Assembly: GCA_000469685.2 (NCBI GenBank)
Contig: LS997564.1
Location: forward strand, 37,204,472 to 37,268,471
Reading direction: 5' to 3'
Source of the DNA: Haemonchus contortus
Taxonomy: Eukaryota; Nematoda; Chromadorea; Rhabditida; Trichostrongylidae
DNA: 64,000 nt
In this document: positions 1 to 11,737 of the stretch, piece after piece
How positions within the stretch are numbered: the stretch's first letter is position 1
How the letters are laid out: each line of letters opens with the position of its first letter
Notes under the pieces: generated by a model
The model's database searches: none
What the model saw: only the letters and a program-made list of their open reading frames with translations
What the model was told of the DNA's origin: nothing
Program-made: the position numbers and the translations under genes

Positions 1-2130
1 GGCCGGACTCCGCCCACAGGGGCGGGGTTTGTGCGAAAAAAAATGTTTGAGCGGAAAGTCATAACTTCTGTCCCCGTCGACCTAGAAGAGTTCAAATTTG
101 GTAAGGGTACTGAGGGCAGAATGGGAACACTTATCATGGGTGTCAGGACCGGACCCCGCACACAGGGGCGGGATTTTGTGCGAAAAAATGGTTGAGTGGA
201 AAAGTCATAACTTCTGTCCCCGTCCGACCTAGAGAGTTCAAATTTGGAAGCAGTAAGGGGGGCAGGATGGGAACACTAATGTGGGTGGCAGACCGGACTC
301 CGCCTACAAGGGGCGGGGTTTAGTGCGAAAAAAAAGATTTGAGCGGAAAGTTCATAAACTTCTGTCCCCGTCGACCTAGAGAGTTCAAATTTGGTAGGTG
401 TAAGGGGGGCAGGATGGGAACACTAATGGTGGGTGCAGGGCCGGACTCCGCCCACAAGGGGCGGGGTTGTGTGAAAAACTTAAACCTGGCCTAGAGCGTT
501 CAAATTTGTAGGAATACAGGCGGCAGGGTGGAAACACTTATGGTGGTGGCAGGACCGGACTCCGCCCACAGGGGGCGGGGTTTGTGTGAAAAACTTAAAC
601 TTGGCCTAGTGCGTTCAAATTTGGTAGGAATACAGGCGGCAGGGTGGAAACACTTATGGTGGGTGGCAGGACCGATCAGACTCCGCCCACAGGGGGCGGG
701 GTTTTGCGGGAAAAAACTTTAAACTTGGACCTAGAGCGTTCAAATTTGGTAGGAGTACAGGCGGCAGGGTGAAAACACTTATGGTGGGTGACAGGGCCGG
801 ACCTCCGCCCACAGGGGGGGGGTTTGTGCGAAAAAAAATGTTTGAGCGGAAAGTCATAACTTCTGTCCCCGTCGACCTAGAGAGTTCAAATTTGGTAGGT
901 ATAAGGGGGGCAGGATGGGAGCACTAATGGTGGGTGGCAGGACCGGACTCCGCCCACAAGGGGCGGGTTTGTGCGAAAAAAATGTTTTGAGCGGAAAAGT
1001 CATAACTTCTGTCCCCGTCGACCTAGAGAGTTTCAAATTTGGTAGGTATAAGGGGGGGCAGGATGGGAACACTAATGGTGGGGGCAGGACCGGACTCCGC
1101 CTACAAGGGGCGGGGTTTGTGCGAAAAAAAATGATTGAGCGGAAAGTCATAACTTCTGTCCCGTCGACCTAGAGAGTTCAAATTTGGTAGGTGTAAGGGG
1201 GGCAGGATGGGAACACTAATGGTGGGTGGCAGGGCCGGACTTCCGCCCACAAAGGGGCGGGTTTGTGTGAAAAACTTAAACCTGGCCTAGAGCGTTCAAA
1301 TTTGGTAGGAATACAGGCGGCAGGGTGGAAACACTTATGGTGGGTGGCAGGACCGGACTCCGCCCACAGGGGGCGGGGTTTGTGTGAAAAACTTAAAACT
1401 TGGCCTAGTGCGTTCAAATTTGGTAGGAATACAGGCGGCAGGGTGGAAACACTTATGGTGGGTGGCAGGACCGGACTCCGCCCACAGGGGGCGGGGTTTT
1501 GTGCGAAAAAATTGTTTTGAGCGGGAAGTCATAACTTCTGTCCCGTCGACCTAGAGAGTTCAAATTTGGTAGGTATAAGGGGGGCAGGATGGAACACTAA
1601 TGGTGGGTGGCAGGACCGGACTCCGCCCACAAGGGGCGGGGTTTGTGCGAAAAAATGTTTGAGCGGAAAGTCATAACTTCTGTCCCCGTCGACCTAGAGA
1701 GTTCAAATTTGGTAGGTGTAAGGGGGGCAGGATGGGAACACTAATGTTGGGTGGCAGGGCCGGACTCCGCCCACAGGGGGCGGGGTTTGTGTGAAAAACT
1801 TAAACTTGGCCTAGAGCGTTTCAAACTTGGTAGGAATACAGGCGGCAGGGTGGAAACACTTATGGTGGGTGGCAGGACCGGACTCCGCCCACAGGGGGCG
1901 GGGTTTGCGGGAAAAACTTTAACTTGGACCTAGAGCGTTCAAATTTGGTAGGAGTACAGGCGGCAGGGTGGAAACACTTATGGTGGGTGACAGGGCCGGA
2001 CTCGGCCCACAAGGGGCGGGGTTTGCGGGAAAAACTTTCACTTGGACCTAGAGCGTTCAAATTTGGTTGGGGTACAGATGGCAGGATGGAAACACTTATG
2101 AAGGGTGGCAGGACCGGACTCTGCGCACAA
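1..2130 (+). repeat. GC-box minisatellite array inside the Helitron
   Basis: Tandem monomers of two lengths. The short one is about 118 bp and contains CCGGACTCCGCCCAC, a GGGGCGGGG block and GTTCAAATTTGGTAGG. The long one is about 145 bp and carries an extra segment with TTGAGCGGAAAGTCATAACT. CCGCCC and GGGCGG within each monomer can pair. Long and short monomers come in blocks (several long, several short, several long), a higher-order pattern. Reading frames across the array on both strands are by-products of the repeat and are not genes. Many one-base indels between monomers, especially in 1-400, look like unpolished sequence. Confidence 0.85.
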
Positions 2131-2601
2131 TGGGGGGGGGTTTTAGCGGAAAATCATAACTCCTCAAGGGTGCAGGGCTTACAGAGATATGTCAAAATGG
2201 ACCTAGAGCGGTCAAACTTAGTAGGAATACAGGAGGCAGGATAGGAACACTGATGATAGGTTGCAAGACCAAACTCCCCCCCCCCCCCCAAAGGACTGGA
2301 CGAGAATAAATACTGTTAGTTCGGACCCAGACCGTTGAAGCTTGAAGGCACAAGGAGTTGGCTGGGAACATTGATGTTAGCTAACATAGTAGACTCAGCC
2401 GCGATGAAGTGTCTGAATAATTTTTCTGTAAATAATCGCCTTTGTGATATAATGCGATGTTCTATTCGGACACAGCGAAGATGGCTTACAGAAAAAATCG
2501 CTCACAATTTGAAGCTAATACTGAGGGTGTACAGCTTTCAAAGAAAAAGTAGAATCCGAAGCGTTATTTGCGCATAGCAAGTTTTTCAGAGGAAGGAGGA
2601 G

Positions 2602-2669
2602 CGCCCGGCGTAGCCGGGCGAACCCATTAGAAGGAGGGACGCCCGGCGTCAGCTGGGCGGCCCGACTGG
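2602..2669 (+). other. Helitron 3' terminus with double hairpin
   Basis: Hairpin 1 is CGCCCGGC/GCCGGGCG with a 3-nt loop (2602-2620). Hairpin 2 is CGCCCGGC/GCTGGGCG with one G-T pair (2640-2659). CTGG follows at 2666-2669. The same two-hairpin terminus occurs at about 39784-39852. A one-hairpin version ends the element at 3758. Confidence 0.7.
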
Positions 2670-2814
2670 TAAGTGAATACGTATGCAAGTATGAGGGCGC
2701 TCTCGTGAGGATTGGCATACTTGAACCCATGTGGAAACTATGCATACAATCCACCGTCTCTAGTAATCTGAAAAGAAGTCATGGAGCGTGGCTCGCTCCG
2801 AAGGAGTAGTTAGC

Positions 2815-3966
2815 GCTTCACCCGAACGGTAGCATTTGATAAATCTCGACTTTGCTACGGGAGGTGGAAAACTGTCTTCCCTATCGTTTCTCATGAGGTT
2901 TTATCCTACTTACTATAAAGCGCTTCGTCTGTCGTTCTGTCGTTCTGTCTGTCGTTATGTATGCCTGTCACGAAATTCCCTAGCTCCTTTAGAACTGCCT
3001 AGAGAGACCGGATCAAGCGTGAGATGGGTGGCCGTGTCCCGGGAAGTATAAAGCACACATCAGCCTGGCGGAGCCCCGCCCACAGTAGGTGTGGCGTGCA
3101 TCCAAATGTGCTTTACAGAGGACCATGATTTCAATTTCAGTTACAAGACGGCTTCAAAACTGGGGGTGTAAAGGTGGCTAGAGATGTGCGTTGGTAAGTT
3201 AGGTCGAACTGGTCAGAACTACCCCCGATGGGCGGGGCGTTCTTCAAAAATGCAATGCTCTATGAAAACATTTTGGAAAACTCATTCATTACTCCTGTCC
3301 CCGTGCACCTAGAAAGTTCAAAGTTGGAAGGAATATAGGCGGCGGGATGTGAACACACATGGTAGGTAGCAAAACCAGACTCCTCCTACAGGAGCGGGGT
3401 TTGAGCGGAAATCCTGTCTCAGTGAAACTAGAGCGATCAAATTTTGTAGGATTACAGGCGACGGGATGGGAACACTTATGGTGGCTGGCAGGACCAGACT
3501 TCACCCACAAGGGGCGGGGTTTGTGTGAATAACTTAAATTTGGACCTAGAGCGTTCAAATTTGGTAGGAGAGCAGGCGGCACGACGGCGGCAGGACCGGA
3601 CTATGCCCACAGTGGGCCAATGGGCGGGGTTTGAGTGGAAATTCATGGCTCTTGTAAACGTGGACCTGGAACGCTCAAATTTGATGGGTGGTGCAGGCGG
3701 GGAGGTCATTTAACACGGAAAGGAGGGGAGCCCGGCGTGAGCCGGGGGAGCCAACTGGTATTGGGATAATGGAGAAGGTCTACGTAACGACTCATTGTCA
3801 GCGTAGAACTTGTAGCAGTTCAAACTGCTTTAAACTGAATATGCCCAAACAACAAACAACGAAAGCGCTTTCGGTGATGTACATTACTGGCCTCCTTAAC
3901 GTGAACGGAGTTTCCCACCTCCCGTAGCAAAGTCGAGATTTATCAAATGCTACCATTCGGTGAAGC
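2815..3966. repeat. Foldback element interrupted by a Helitron
   Basis: About 65 bp at 2815-2880 (including GGTAGCATTTGATAAATCTC) recurs as its reverse complement at 3899-3966. The two arms flank the Helitron at 2904-3758, so the Helitron landed in the loop of an older inverted-repeat element. Confidence 0.65.
2904..3758 (+). mobile_element. Helitron-like non-autonomous element, short copy
   Basis: It starts TCCTACTTACTATAAAGCGC after an A (2903), runs through a CTGT-rich tract and a few diverged GC-box monomers (3300-3700), and ends with hairpin CCCGGC/GCCGGG and CTGG (3755-3758) followed by T. The 5' start matches 38097 (plus) and 31298 (minus). The A-TC...CTRR-T ends are the Helitron signature. 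It has no coding capacity. Confidence 0.7.
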
Positions 3967-6686
3967 ACTGTGACCGATGGACTCCTGATTTGCCCAGCTA
4001 TCAAGGGAAAATGCTATCATATTTAGGCTAGGACAGTCTTTCATTTCATCCCTATCACTTCCTTCAGCACTTCGTTGTCTTTCATACACTTGGACTACAT
4101 ATACACATAAAAACACCTTGACAATAAATCACCCCAATGATGTGGAGCCCTCACAGGAGGCGTCTGCTATAATCCTGAAAAAACTTTCCAATACTTCACC
4201 CAAGATGGTCAACACAGTGAAAAGCTAAGGGTCATTTTCTCCCACTGATTTTCTTCAGAATACATCCCGAATTACCCTCTTATAAAATCGATCCAGGCGG
4301 AATACCGAGTCGATGGCCATCGTTGGCGGTGCGGTGACCGTTCCCTGGAACCACGAAAGAATCGTTTCTGTTCTCTCCATCATTTGAAAAGGTTGAAGGG
4401 GTTGCAGGAAAAATTTGCTTCCCACGATTGTGTTGTGTTCTCTTCGGTTTTCTTCTTTCTTTTATTCTTTTTTCTTTTCTTTTTTTTCTGTGTCAGCTTA
4501 CTACAATTCAGTCTATAGTAGCCATGTTTCCAACTTCCTCAGCCGCCTCGTCAATCGCCCATTTTTTCGCCCATTGGCCTGCGCTAATCCCAACGTTGAA
4601 TCCAGCTAGTGAAACAAGGTCCTGAAAAAAGGTCCTTTTTCAATTCACACGTCACCTTGCATAGGATCGATAGTTCGGAATTATTTATGCGACGAGGGCA
4701 GGGCTTTTACAATCGCATTTGAAAGTTTCTTCTTGGAGCACAGGCCCTTTTCAGTGAGCTTTTCTACTAGGTTTCATTGGAAAATCATTCAAAAACCGTT
4801 CCCATCCAAATTTGACGGGAAAGTTTTTGGGGGGCATTTCGAAATTTCGTTATTTTTTTTTTGAAATCTTCCCGTTCCAAAGGTACTACATATATATAGT
4901 ATGAAGCACCATTGGATGGTTTTTAGATGTCTTCTTCCCCAGGTAGTACAGGTAGTAGAGGCACCAGGGTCAAGGACAAGTTAGTCCATCCTGATGTTTG
5001 GACCAAAAGGCTGCACTTTTCACACACAATAGGCTTCAATGGGCACATTCCAGAAGGATCCGCCAACGATCGACGCGTTTTGCAGCGTTTCGATTATTGA
5101 AGTTTTAGAATTCTACAAACCGACTGCTCGTGTAGCAACCATATCCATTGTCTTGGCCCCTACTTCGCTCCAATCTTCGCTTCCTTTTAGCATTCAATAA
5201 AGGAAAAAAAACCGTAAATACAGCTCTGGCACTGCGATTATGTCATGTAAGATCAATAAAATGTGAATAATCGGGAAGGGAAAATGGCATTTCCGCAATA
5301 GGAATTCTGATGATTCTTTATTTCTAAAATTAGCCGAGCACCATTTACCTACAGGGACCTTGTTTGTCCCAGACACAAAGACAGCTTCCCTCAGTTGTTA
5401 TCGCTATCCATTACCAACTATGACTACTGGCGACCAGAGCCAAGTATAGAGTCGTGAAAAATGACTTCGTCCTAACCCTACTCTATTTTCTTTCGAGGGA
5501 TGGCTCGAATTCCCAGAAAACGTCAGCTGAAGGTGAGGGGATACGAAAGGAGTTTGTAAAGCAGCAAAAAAAAATCTTGAAAGTTTGAGAAGTGGTACAT
5601 CAAATTATTGGGTGCTCGATACCTCAACCTCCCCTTCCTTACTCCATGGTGAATACTATCATGCCCCCCACCCCCGCCCCCCCCCCCCCCCCCCAAACGA
5701 GCAGTACGCCCCCCATCTTCAGCCTTTCTGCGACGCTACCAGTAACAGTTTTTTTGGGATGTGGACAGTTAGAAGCAGTGGAAAAATTCCCGTTTCACGG
5801 TCACTGTATAGGGCCAGTAGCCGGCTGTTTACCGTTTCCTTTTTCTTGAATTTTTTTTTCGAAAACAATCGCTGCCATTAAAAGCTTAATTCTGTGATAA
5901 CAAAAAATTCGGGTTTTTTGTGCAGTTTTATAACAATTTGCCCACATGGTAGCCTTACCCTTCGCCATCATTTCAACTATATCTCGGGTAGGTAGATATT
6001 TTTTGAAAAAAAATCGAGTAACTAGTTTTTTCGAAGAAAAATCATTAAAATTCATTTTCCCTGCGTTTTTTTATGGCTGCATTAATGTCATATGCGATAG
6101 ATGTTATGCAAATAACCATGAAAGATGAAAACTTTCACATCGATCTATACCTCTACAGCACCGATGGTGGCATTTTTGTCGTAAAACCACCCAACCTTTC
6201 CCGAGCCTCTTCATTTTACCCGATTTTGTTGTTATTATTTCAAAAATTCACTCATTCTACCTTGCCGAAGACCGCCTGCCTGGGTAGCTATCGGCGTATT
6301 ATTTGTCGACTTCTTTGGTTCTCAACAAATATCCCGCTCTGTGGTCTGTGGCTCCAAAAAATCGAATATCTACGATTTGTTTGGTGCAGAGGTAGAGTAT
6401 ACGCGGAACGGCTTGGAACAAACGCCTAGGAATCAGTACTGGAATTTGTTAGGGTCTTGAGTGAGCAGCAGGGGTGAGGGATAAGAAAAGGGTTGCAGCG
6501 AGAGTACTCGTGTAGGGGTAATACTAGTTGACCAGGATCAATTTGGTGTACCCAGTCCTCTCAGATTGATAACAATCATTGCAAAAAGATGGAAGGTAGG
6601 AAGATAGAACGGAGACGTTTCTGAAGAACTTCAGAAGTGACAGAAGAAGAAGTGAAGTAGAATTCCTCACTTGTTTGTTTTTGTTT
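3967..6686. other. Intergenic, no supported gene
   Basis: The region has short open frames on both strands but none shows a domain or a convincing splice context. Low-complexity pyrimidine tracts lie at 4445-4490 and a long C run at about 5668-5695. No repeat shared with the rest of the window was recognised. Confidence 0.5.
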
Positions 6687-7200
6687 ACCAGTAGCCGTGA
6701 TTACGTTTGGAATAGCCCCCATATGGTGCCCATTGTATCAGCTGGATCGTTGTCCTCTGCCACATGGACGAGCACTATTATTGCCTCCGCTTTTGTCCTT
6801 TCGGCCTGAAATTCTGTGTACATTACACTATATGCGATGTTTTTTTTTGTGGGCTGAGGGCTTTTTCCTTTTTAAGTACCTACTTTTAGTACATTGAGTT
6901 ATCTAGCTTCGAAAGTTATGGTACAGGATAGTGCAAAATGGCGAAGAAAGCTCGGAAGTGGACGAGTTTTAAGAAATATAAGGCTACAAGAAAGCAATAA
7001 GAAAGCGTGTTGTACGAGATTATGTGAATGTAACCGTTTAGGGGCCTCTTACTTGAGCCTACTATTCGTTGGGATTCCGACTCTTCATTGTCTATGGTGC
7101 AGCGTTAGCGAAGCCGCTATAACACGGCCACATGTGGGCGTGCATGTCGGCAGAGCAGGTTCTGAACACTTTATAACGCCTGGTCATGTCGTTGTTTGAC
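6687..7200 (+). pseudogene. Possible broken membrane-protein exons
   Basis: A good acceptor (TTTGTTTACCAG, ending about 6691) is followed by a frame with a membrane-like stretch (MVPIVSAGSLSSATWTSTII and on), but the frame has in-frame stops at about 6808 and 6857. A second acceptor-like TACTTTTAG precedes another open stretch (6892-7199). No family was recognised. Interrupted frames without a start suggest a relic. It could equally be chance. Confidence 0.2.
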
Positions 7201-7754
7201 CCGATTATGTCCCACGGCTATGCATAGAAGCCAATGGTACATTCTAAAGAGAGACCTCGAAAATCATTTCTCTCGTAAATTGTGCCCTCAAGAGGAGACT
7301 CGTCACAAATTGCGATCCTCCCGCTTTTGCGTGGTTTTTATAGCTCTCCGGCCCATGACCTGGGTAAGAAATGAGAAAAAACACAAAAAATCTCTTTCTA
7401 ACTCAGGGAGATAACCTTTGGCGATCTGATTATTGAAGTACTCCCACCTTATTCATTCATTCTTATCCTCAATCGTTCCCATCTCCCCCTCTCAAATTCC
7501 TCTTCTCTACGTTACTTTCACTAAACTTAAAAGCTGATCAAGCTTCATATACATATATTATGCTCTTAATTTGTATATATTCTTGTGATAAATGGGTGGG
7601 GCTGTGCAGGTGCAGGCGTATAGTCAAGAGACCTAAGTTTAGCTAGGCACCAAGTAATTCTCAAAGTGAAAAGTGGCCTTCTACTCGTACGGAGCCAACT
7701 TCTGCATGCTGTGACCGGTTCGAAGCAAAGGAAGATTAAAACAACTTATTTCAG
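7201..7754. other. Intergenic, nothing recognised
   Basis: No gene or shared repeat is visible. The stretch immediately before 7755 ends in a pyrimidine tract and TTTCAG, presumably the trans-splice acceptor of the next gene. Confidence 0.5.
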
Positions 7755-8662
7755 ATGGAGAAGCTGAAGCTGTCATTAGTGCTATTTGTTTTGGTGGTCG
7801 TCAGCGCAGCGATCACTATACTCGGCATATACGGAATTATTCAGGCTTCCACGGAATCAAAGAAAGGTGCAGTTAACAGCCATTAGTTTCTGAAGAGAAA
7901 GGTGTGTTTCCAGAAGCACCCTAAAGGGAAGGATACTACCGGCTATTGAATATGAGATGTACACCGCCGAAAGGGCCTATAGCGTGTCAAACGATCCTGG
8001 GAACAATGTTACGGAACCATTTCTTTTGTGTCCTACCATTGTGTCGTACAAGTAACCGAATCAAGAGTCACTTTACCGTGCAGCGGTGGCGCAGTTGGAA
8101 GGTCATAGGAAAACATTTACGACGGTATACATCTCATCTTCATTGGCTACTGTGACTCAGCCACTGTGTCAACGAGGCACGTTGTCCTTTGCAGTGCATC
8201 AAAAAAGATATTGATTTTACGCGCGCATGCTCAATGCCCAGCTTGTAGTGCTTGTCGACATTGGAAAGTTGATCAACATGACAATGCCTTCGTCCTCGAA
8301 AAAGCGGACCTGACGAGGGAGCCAAAAGATCGAATCAGGCAGGAGGAGGATTGTGACCATATCTGTGGGCCCATATCACCCCGGAAAAAGGCGACCAATT
8401 CGGGTACAGATAGTCTCCCTTCCCTCTCGCCCTTCCCTGACCTGCAACTGTGCGTCTAGGGGAATCAGCTGGATAAACGAGAGCTTTTGTTGATTGGGGA
8501 GTTTTTTTTTCTATTGAAGATTCAGCAGGTGCGAATCAGCCAAGCTGTGACTACGGAAAATTGAAGCGACTGCGACAAACTTTTCTCCTGAAGGACTTTG
8601 CATTATCCGGCACACTTTTAGATCACTACACTAGCTTACAATGGGAACGAGTGAGCTGTTAG
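7755..8662 (+). CDS. Small predicted secreted or membrane-anchored protein, two exons
   Basis: I do not recognise this gene. The ATG at 7755 abuts a TTATTTCAG acceptor, which is the pattern of a trans-spliced start. Exon 1 (7755-7866) encodes MEKLKLSLVLFVLVVVSAAI plus a further hydrophobic stretch, a signal peptide or signal anchor, and ends in phase 1. Exon 2 (8526-8662) follows an ATTCAG acceptor in matching phase, encodes about 45 residues including SCDYGKLKRLRQTFLLKDFA, and stops at 8660-8662. The model gives 82 residues. A donor-like GTGAGC at 8651 leaves open a third exon (acceptor before 8811), but joining there stops after two codons. The signal sequence is firm; the rest rests on phase and splice signals only. 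Confidence 0.45.
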
Positions 8663-8944
8663 GTCCGATTACTTGTTAACAAGAAAATCAAACGAAAGAA
8701 TTCGAAGAATCATGGAAACGTAAAGATTTTTGGTCTGAGTAAAGGCTACCTTCAAAATTATAATCTGAAAATGCATCTCGAAAAGCTGAAAGTAAACAAT
8801 ATATCTTTCAGATGCTGTAGAGAGCACTACACCATCGCATGTCGGCAAAGTTTCACAAAGCAAATCATCCAATGGCCAGCTACAGAAGCCCTATTACGTC
8901 AGGTTGTTGCTCCTTATTAATAAAATTATACGAAATTGTGAAAA

Positions 8945-9225
8945 GTGGTGTAGTGATAAGTGGCGCACCGTCGTACACGCATGGTCCGGGTTTGAATCCC
9001 GGGTCGATATTCGCCTAGGCTAACCAAGCCTTCTACTCATCCTGGGTAGGTTGACTGGTATAACTCTTTCTGGGAGGATAGAAACGCTGACTTGTACAAC
9101 GGCTGCCCACTGCAACCCATTGTATAGGCCACATATGCATTCAATCCGCAACTACGCTTCTGAACAGGAGTTGAGTGCGGGGCGCATCCCAAAAACGAGA
9201 TCAATTGATGCCAGAAAATTGTATC
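8945..9225 (+). mobile_element. tRNA-derived SINE, copy 1
   Basis: The left end has a tRNA-like A box (GTGGTGTAGTGATAAG) and, about 40 nt on, a B box (GGTTTGAATCC). A non-tRNA body shared by six loci in the window follows, including ACTTGTACA and GGCGCATCCC near the end. It is too diverged at its 5' end and lacks a 3' tRNA half, so it is not a tRNA gene. Confidence 0.6.
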
Positions 9226-9355
9226 TTCCACCCTCTGTATAAAACAACAAATGTTTATATTTGCATATAATTTTTTTCATTGATTATCCTATGCCCATTT
9301 CTGGCAACCACGATCGCTTCCATTTCAATGGAAGTTGAATGCAAGTCATACCTAC

Positions 9356-9430
9356 GAGCTCAGCTCACAGACTTCCAAAAAGAGGAGGAGCTCAGCTCAG
9401 AGAGTTACAAAAAGAAGAGGAGCTGAGGCA
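9356..9430 (+). repeat. Short tandem repeat, 32-bp unit
   Basis: Two units of about 32 bp (9356-9387 and 9388-9419) begin GAGCTCAGCTCA, with a partial third following. Confidence 0.7.
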
Positions 9431-9431
9431 T

Positions 9432-10021
9432 TGTAAATCCATGGCTTATCTGGACCAGCTTCAGCACAACCTCATTGGTCGATTGGCCAGCTCATTCTAT
9501 CTTACATGACAAACCAATCAATGGGAAACTCTGTGGGACTCGCCAAGACCTGCCATCACCCTGCATTACTCCAGAAAGCCTACTGTTCTCGTAAGGTCTC
9601 AATTACTATTCAGATAGGCCACAAAATATCACAAAATCCCTAGATCTTCCACAATCGATGAACTATGAACGGTAAAGTATGACGTCTCAGGAAATGATGT
9701 CTTACCTCAAACCCCCAAACCACACCCCACCCAAATGCACCACACTCCCTCTCTGTCTCACACTCTTCTACCAATAGGCATCCTATTTCGATTGGAGAAG
9801 AGCAGTATATAAAGAGTGAGTTCTTCTTATTCACTCACGAGTTTGGGAAATCAAGACGGGTTCTAACTTCATCCCATACATACGATCTCTCTTACCCAAT
9901 ACCTCCAATTTGATCCCTCCTTCCCAGTGAGTGAGCCTGTCTGCTACTACTTCAAACTCCAACTTCAAAGTGACTTCACACTTCTACCAATCTCAACACA
10001 TGGGATTACATTACTGTTACA
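9432..10021 (+). mobile_element. Possible solo LTR with CCAAT and TATA boxes
   Basis: The block starts TGTAA and ends TTACA, matching short terminal inversions of an LTR. Inside are several CCAAT motifs in both orientations (9470-9515, 9773) and a TATATAAAG box at about 9806. No target-site duplication, primer site or retrotransposon ORF is seen, so this could be an ordinary promoter. Confidence 0.25.
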
Positions 10022-10491
10022 TTGAAACTGATTGACGCCGTTTAGGAAGAGCATGAGTTCATTGCCTACCATGTTTACACCCAAAAGTGACGGCAGAGGA
10101 TTTGATGGTTGGATTTGTCTCATTTTGTATCGTTACACTAACATTGGCCGGAGATTACCATAAAAACGACGTTCAGACCCCAAAATCGACAAGGCTGAGG
10201 TACGATCGAAAAGAGAAAGTTTTGTCTTCGGATGGAACAGTATAGTAACGGATCGCGGGGAGCGAATTCAGTGCTCAACAACTATTGAGGTATCAAATTT
10301 GTGGTGTGAGCTAAGCTTTTTATCGACTAAATTTGGAAAAAAATAATCCAATTTGGAGATCGAAAATGCTCAGGTTCGTCCTCCAGTCACGCCCCTTTCC
10401 CGTATGACGAGTGGTGGTTTTAAAAGAGGCAACTAGCTAAGGATCCCTCAGCAAAAATCCACTCTATGTTCCCCTCTTGCCCACTGAACAA
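10022..10491. other. Intergenic, nothing recognised
   Basis: No supported gene or repeat. Confidence 0.4.
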
Positions 10492-10965
10492 TAAAGGCTC
10501 AGTTCACGATGAAAACGGCTTGAAAGGTATCCCGCTCGGATAAATCGTGACCTATCATGTCGGAAAAGGGTCTAGCTGGGGCCATCAAGGCTCAAAGATT
10601 GTCCCTTGTGTAGGCGCGGTCGAGTGTCAACGGCATTGTAGAAGCTGTACCATTCCACAAAGGAGCCCTTGAAGGCAGTTCAAACAGCTTGCCATGAGCA
10701 ATGGCGACAGTGAAAGCCAATTTTGGACAGTTTTGGCTTGATGTAATTCGTTCTTTGGGCGTTTGCAACGACTGAAAACTCGTCCAAATACTCCCTCCAT
10801 ATCATCTTCGCAATGATGAGTAATCTCGTACAAACTCGATTTTCAATTTTCCCTTATTTTTCTCAAAATCGGCTAATTTTCTCGCTTCCCGGCGCACTAT
10901 TCCCAACCAATACCTCAGCTTTTCGACTCAAAATCGGTACCGAGAAGCTATCGTGAACCGTTCTT
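10492..10965. mobile_element. MITE family C, copy 1
   Basis: The ends are imperfect inverted repeats (AAAGGCTCAGTTCACGAT at left, ATCGTGAACCGTTCTTT at right). The interior is similar to 12983-13515, 18242-18664, 25833-26306 and 37570-38033. No transposase is encoded. Confidence 0.6.
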
Positions 10966-11408
10966 TCAGTGACAGAAATTTTGATATTTTAAAACCATGG
11001 CTAGTTCCTCGTACCGTGAAGGACCCTTCTTCAAACTAAATCTAGGGTCTCCTGCTTTTTTTGCTTTTTGTGGGAAGAAAGAAACCCGTTCCTGAATTTC
11101 TAAGCCCTCTTTCAGGCCAATCCCCACTTTTAGGCCGTATCTGGGACGGCTACCCCACCTTCACTGCGGCTGTTTACGTTATACAGCCGGCATAAGCTAC
11201 GTTATTGCGATCCAAAACCACACAAAGAAAATGGATTGTAGTGTCAATGAATGGTTGAAATAAATAAATAAACAATAAACAACGAGAAGCAAAATAGAAT
11301 CATAAGTGAAAGCACTGCAACCGCTACACCAAACTAAACGCCCGTACATCTTACTTTCACAGGAGCCATTTTGGAAATTCCAACCAGCATCCATTCAAAC
11401 TAACACGA
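10966..11408. other. Intergenic, nothing recognised
   Basis: No gene was supported on either strand. Confidence 0.4.
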
Positions 11409-11640
11409 CATATTGGGTCGATGCATAATTATTGCGGATTTTTTCGCGGCTTTTTTCTCTCAATAGAATTTGAATATTGAGTTCGGGTTTTTTCTAGACA
11501 TGATCTACTTGATTTCCTCTACAAGAGTATACTCAAAAAACCATTCGCATGTTCGCAAAACTAGGCTTTACTACCTCGAGAAAGATTGGAAGGTGGCACA
11601 GTCATTCCGCGATCCCGGTAACTTTTCAGCGATCGTTCAT
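11409..11640 (+). mobile_element. Mariner end fragment
   Basis: This half-element carries the mariner terminal sequence (GATGCATAATTATTGCGG) and then matches the reverse complement of about 12070-12310. It is the transposase 5' end of the same family, truncated at about 11640. Confidence 0.65.
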
Positions 11641-11737
11641 TAGGTGATCTAGTGAGAGTACACATGACTTTCTGGCGGTCAAAACACGATTATTTTGATA
11701 TTTTCTATTACCCCTGCACTTTACCTGCCTCTATATA

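Larger units (their letters stand above)
1..2669 (+). mobile_element. Helitron-like non-autonomous element, 3' part
   Basis: This is the right-hand part of an element that begins before the window. It is filled by a GC-rich minisatellite and then has a unique tail (about 2130-2600) nearly identical to 39340-39780. It ends in two short hairpins (2602-2620 and 2640-2659) followed about 6 nt later by CTGG at 2666-2669, with a T next. Helitrons end in a hairpin plus CTRR and insert between A and T, which is what is seen here and in two further copies. No Rep/helicase coding sequence is visible. Confidence 0.7.

Noticed and set aside
1..2244. Many overlapping 60-106 codon frames in the GC-box array, with similar ones at 38669-39408
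   Set aside because: The same peptide repeats in register with the 118-bp monomer on both strands and breaks at each indel. This is a by-product of the tandem repeat.
8945..9010. tRNA gene
   Set aside because: A- and B-box-like motifs are present but the cloverleaf cannot be completed, and the segment is the head of a dispersed repeat.
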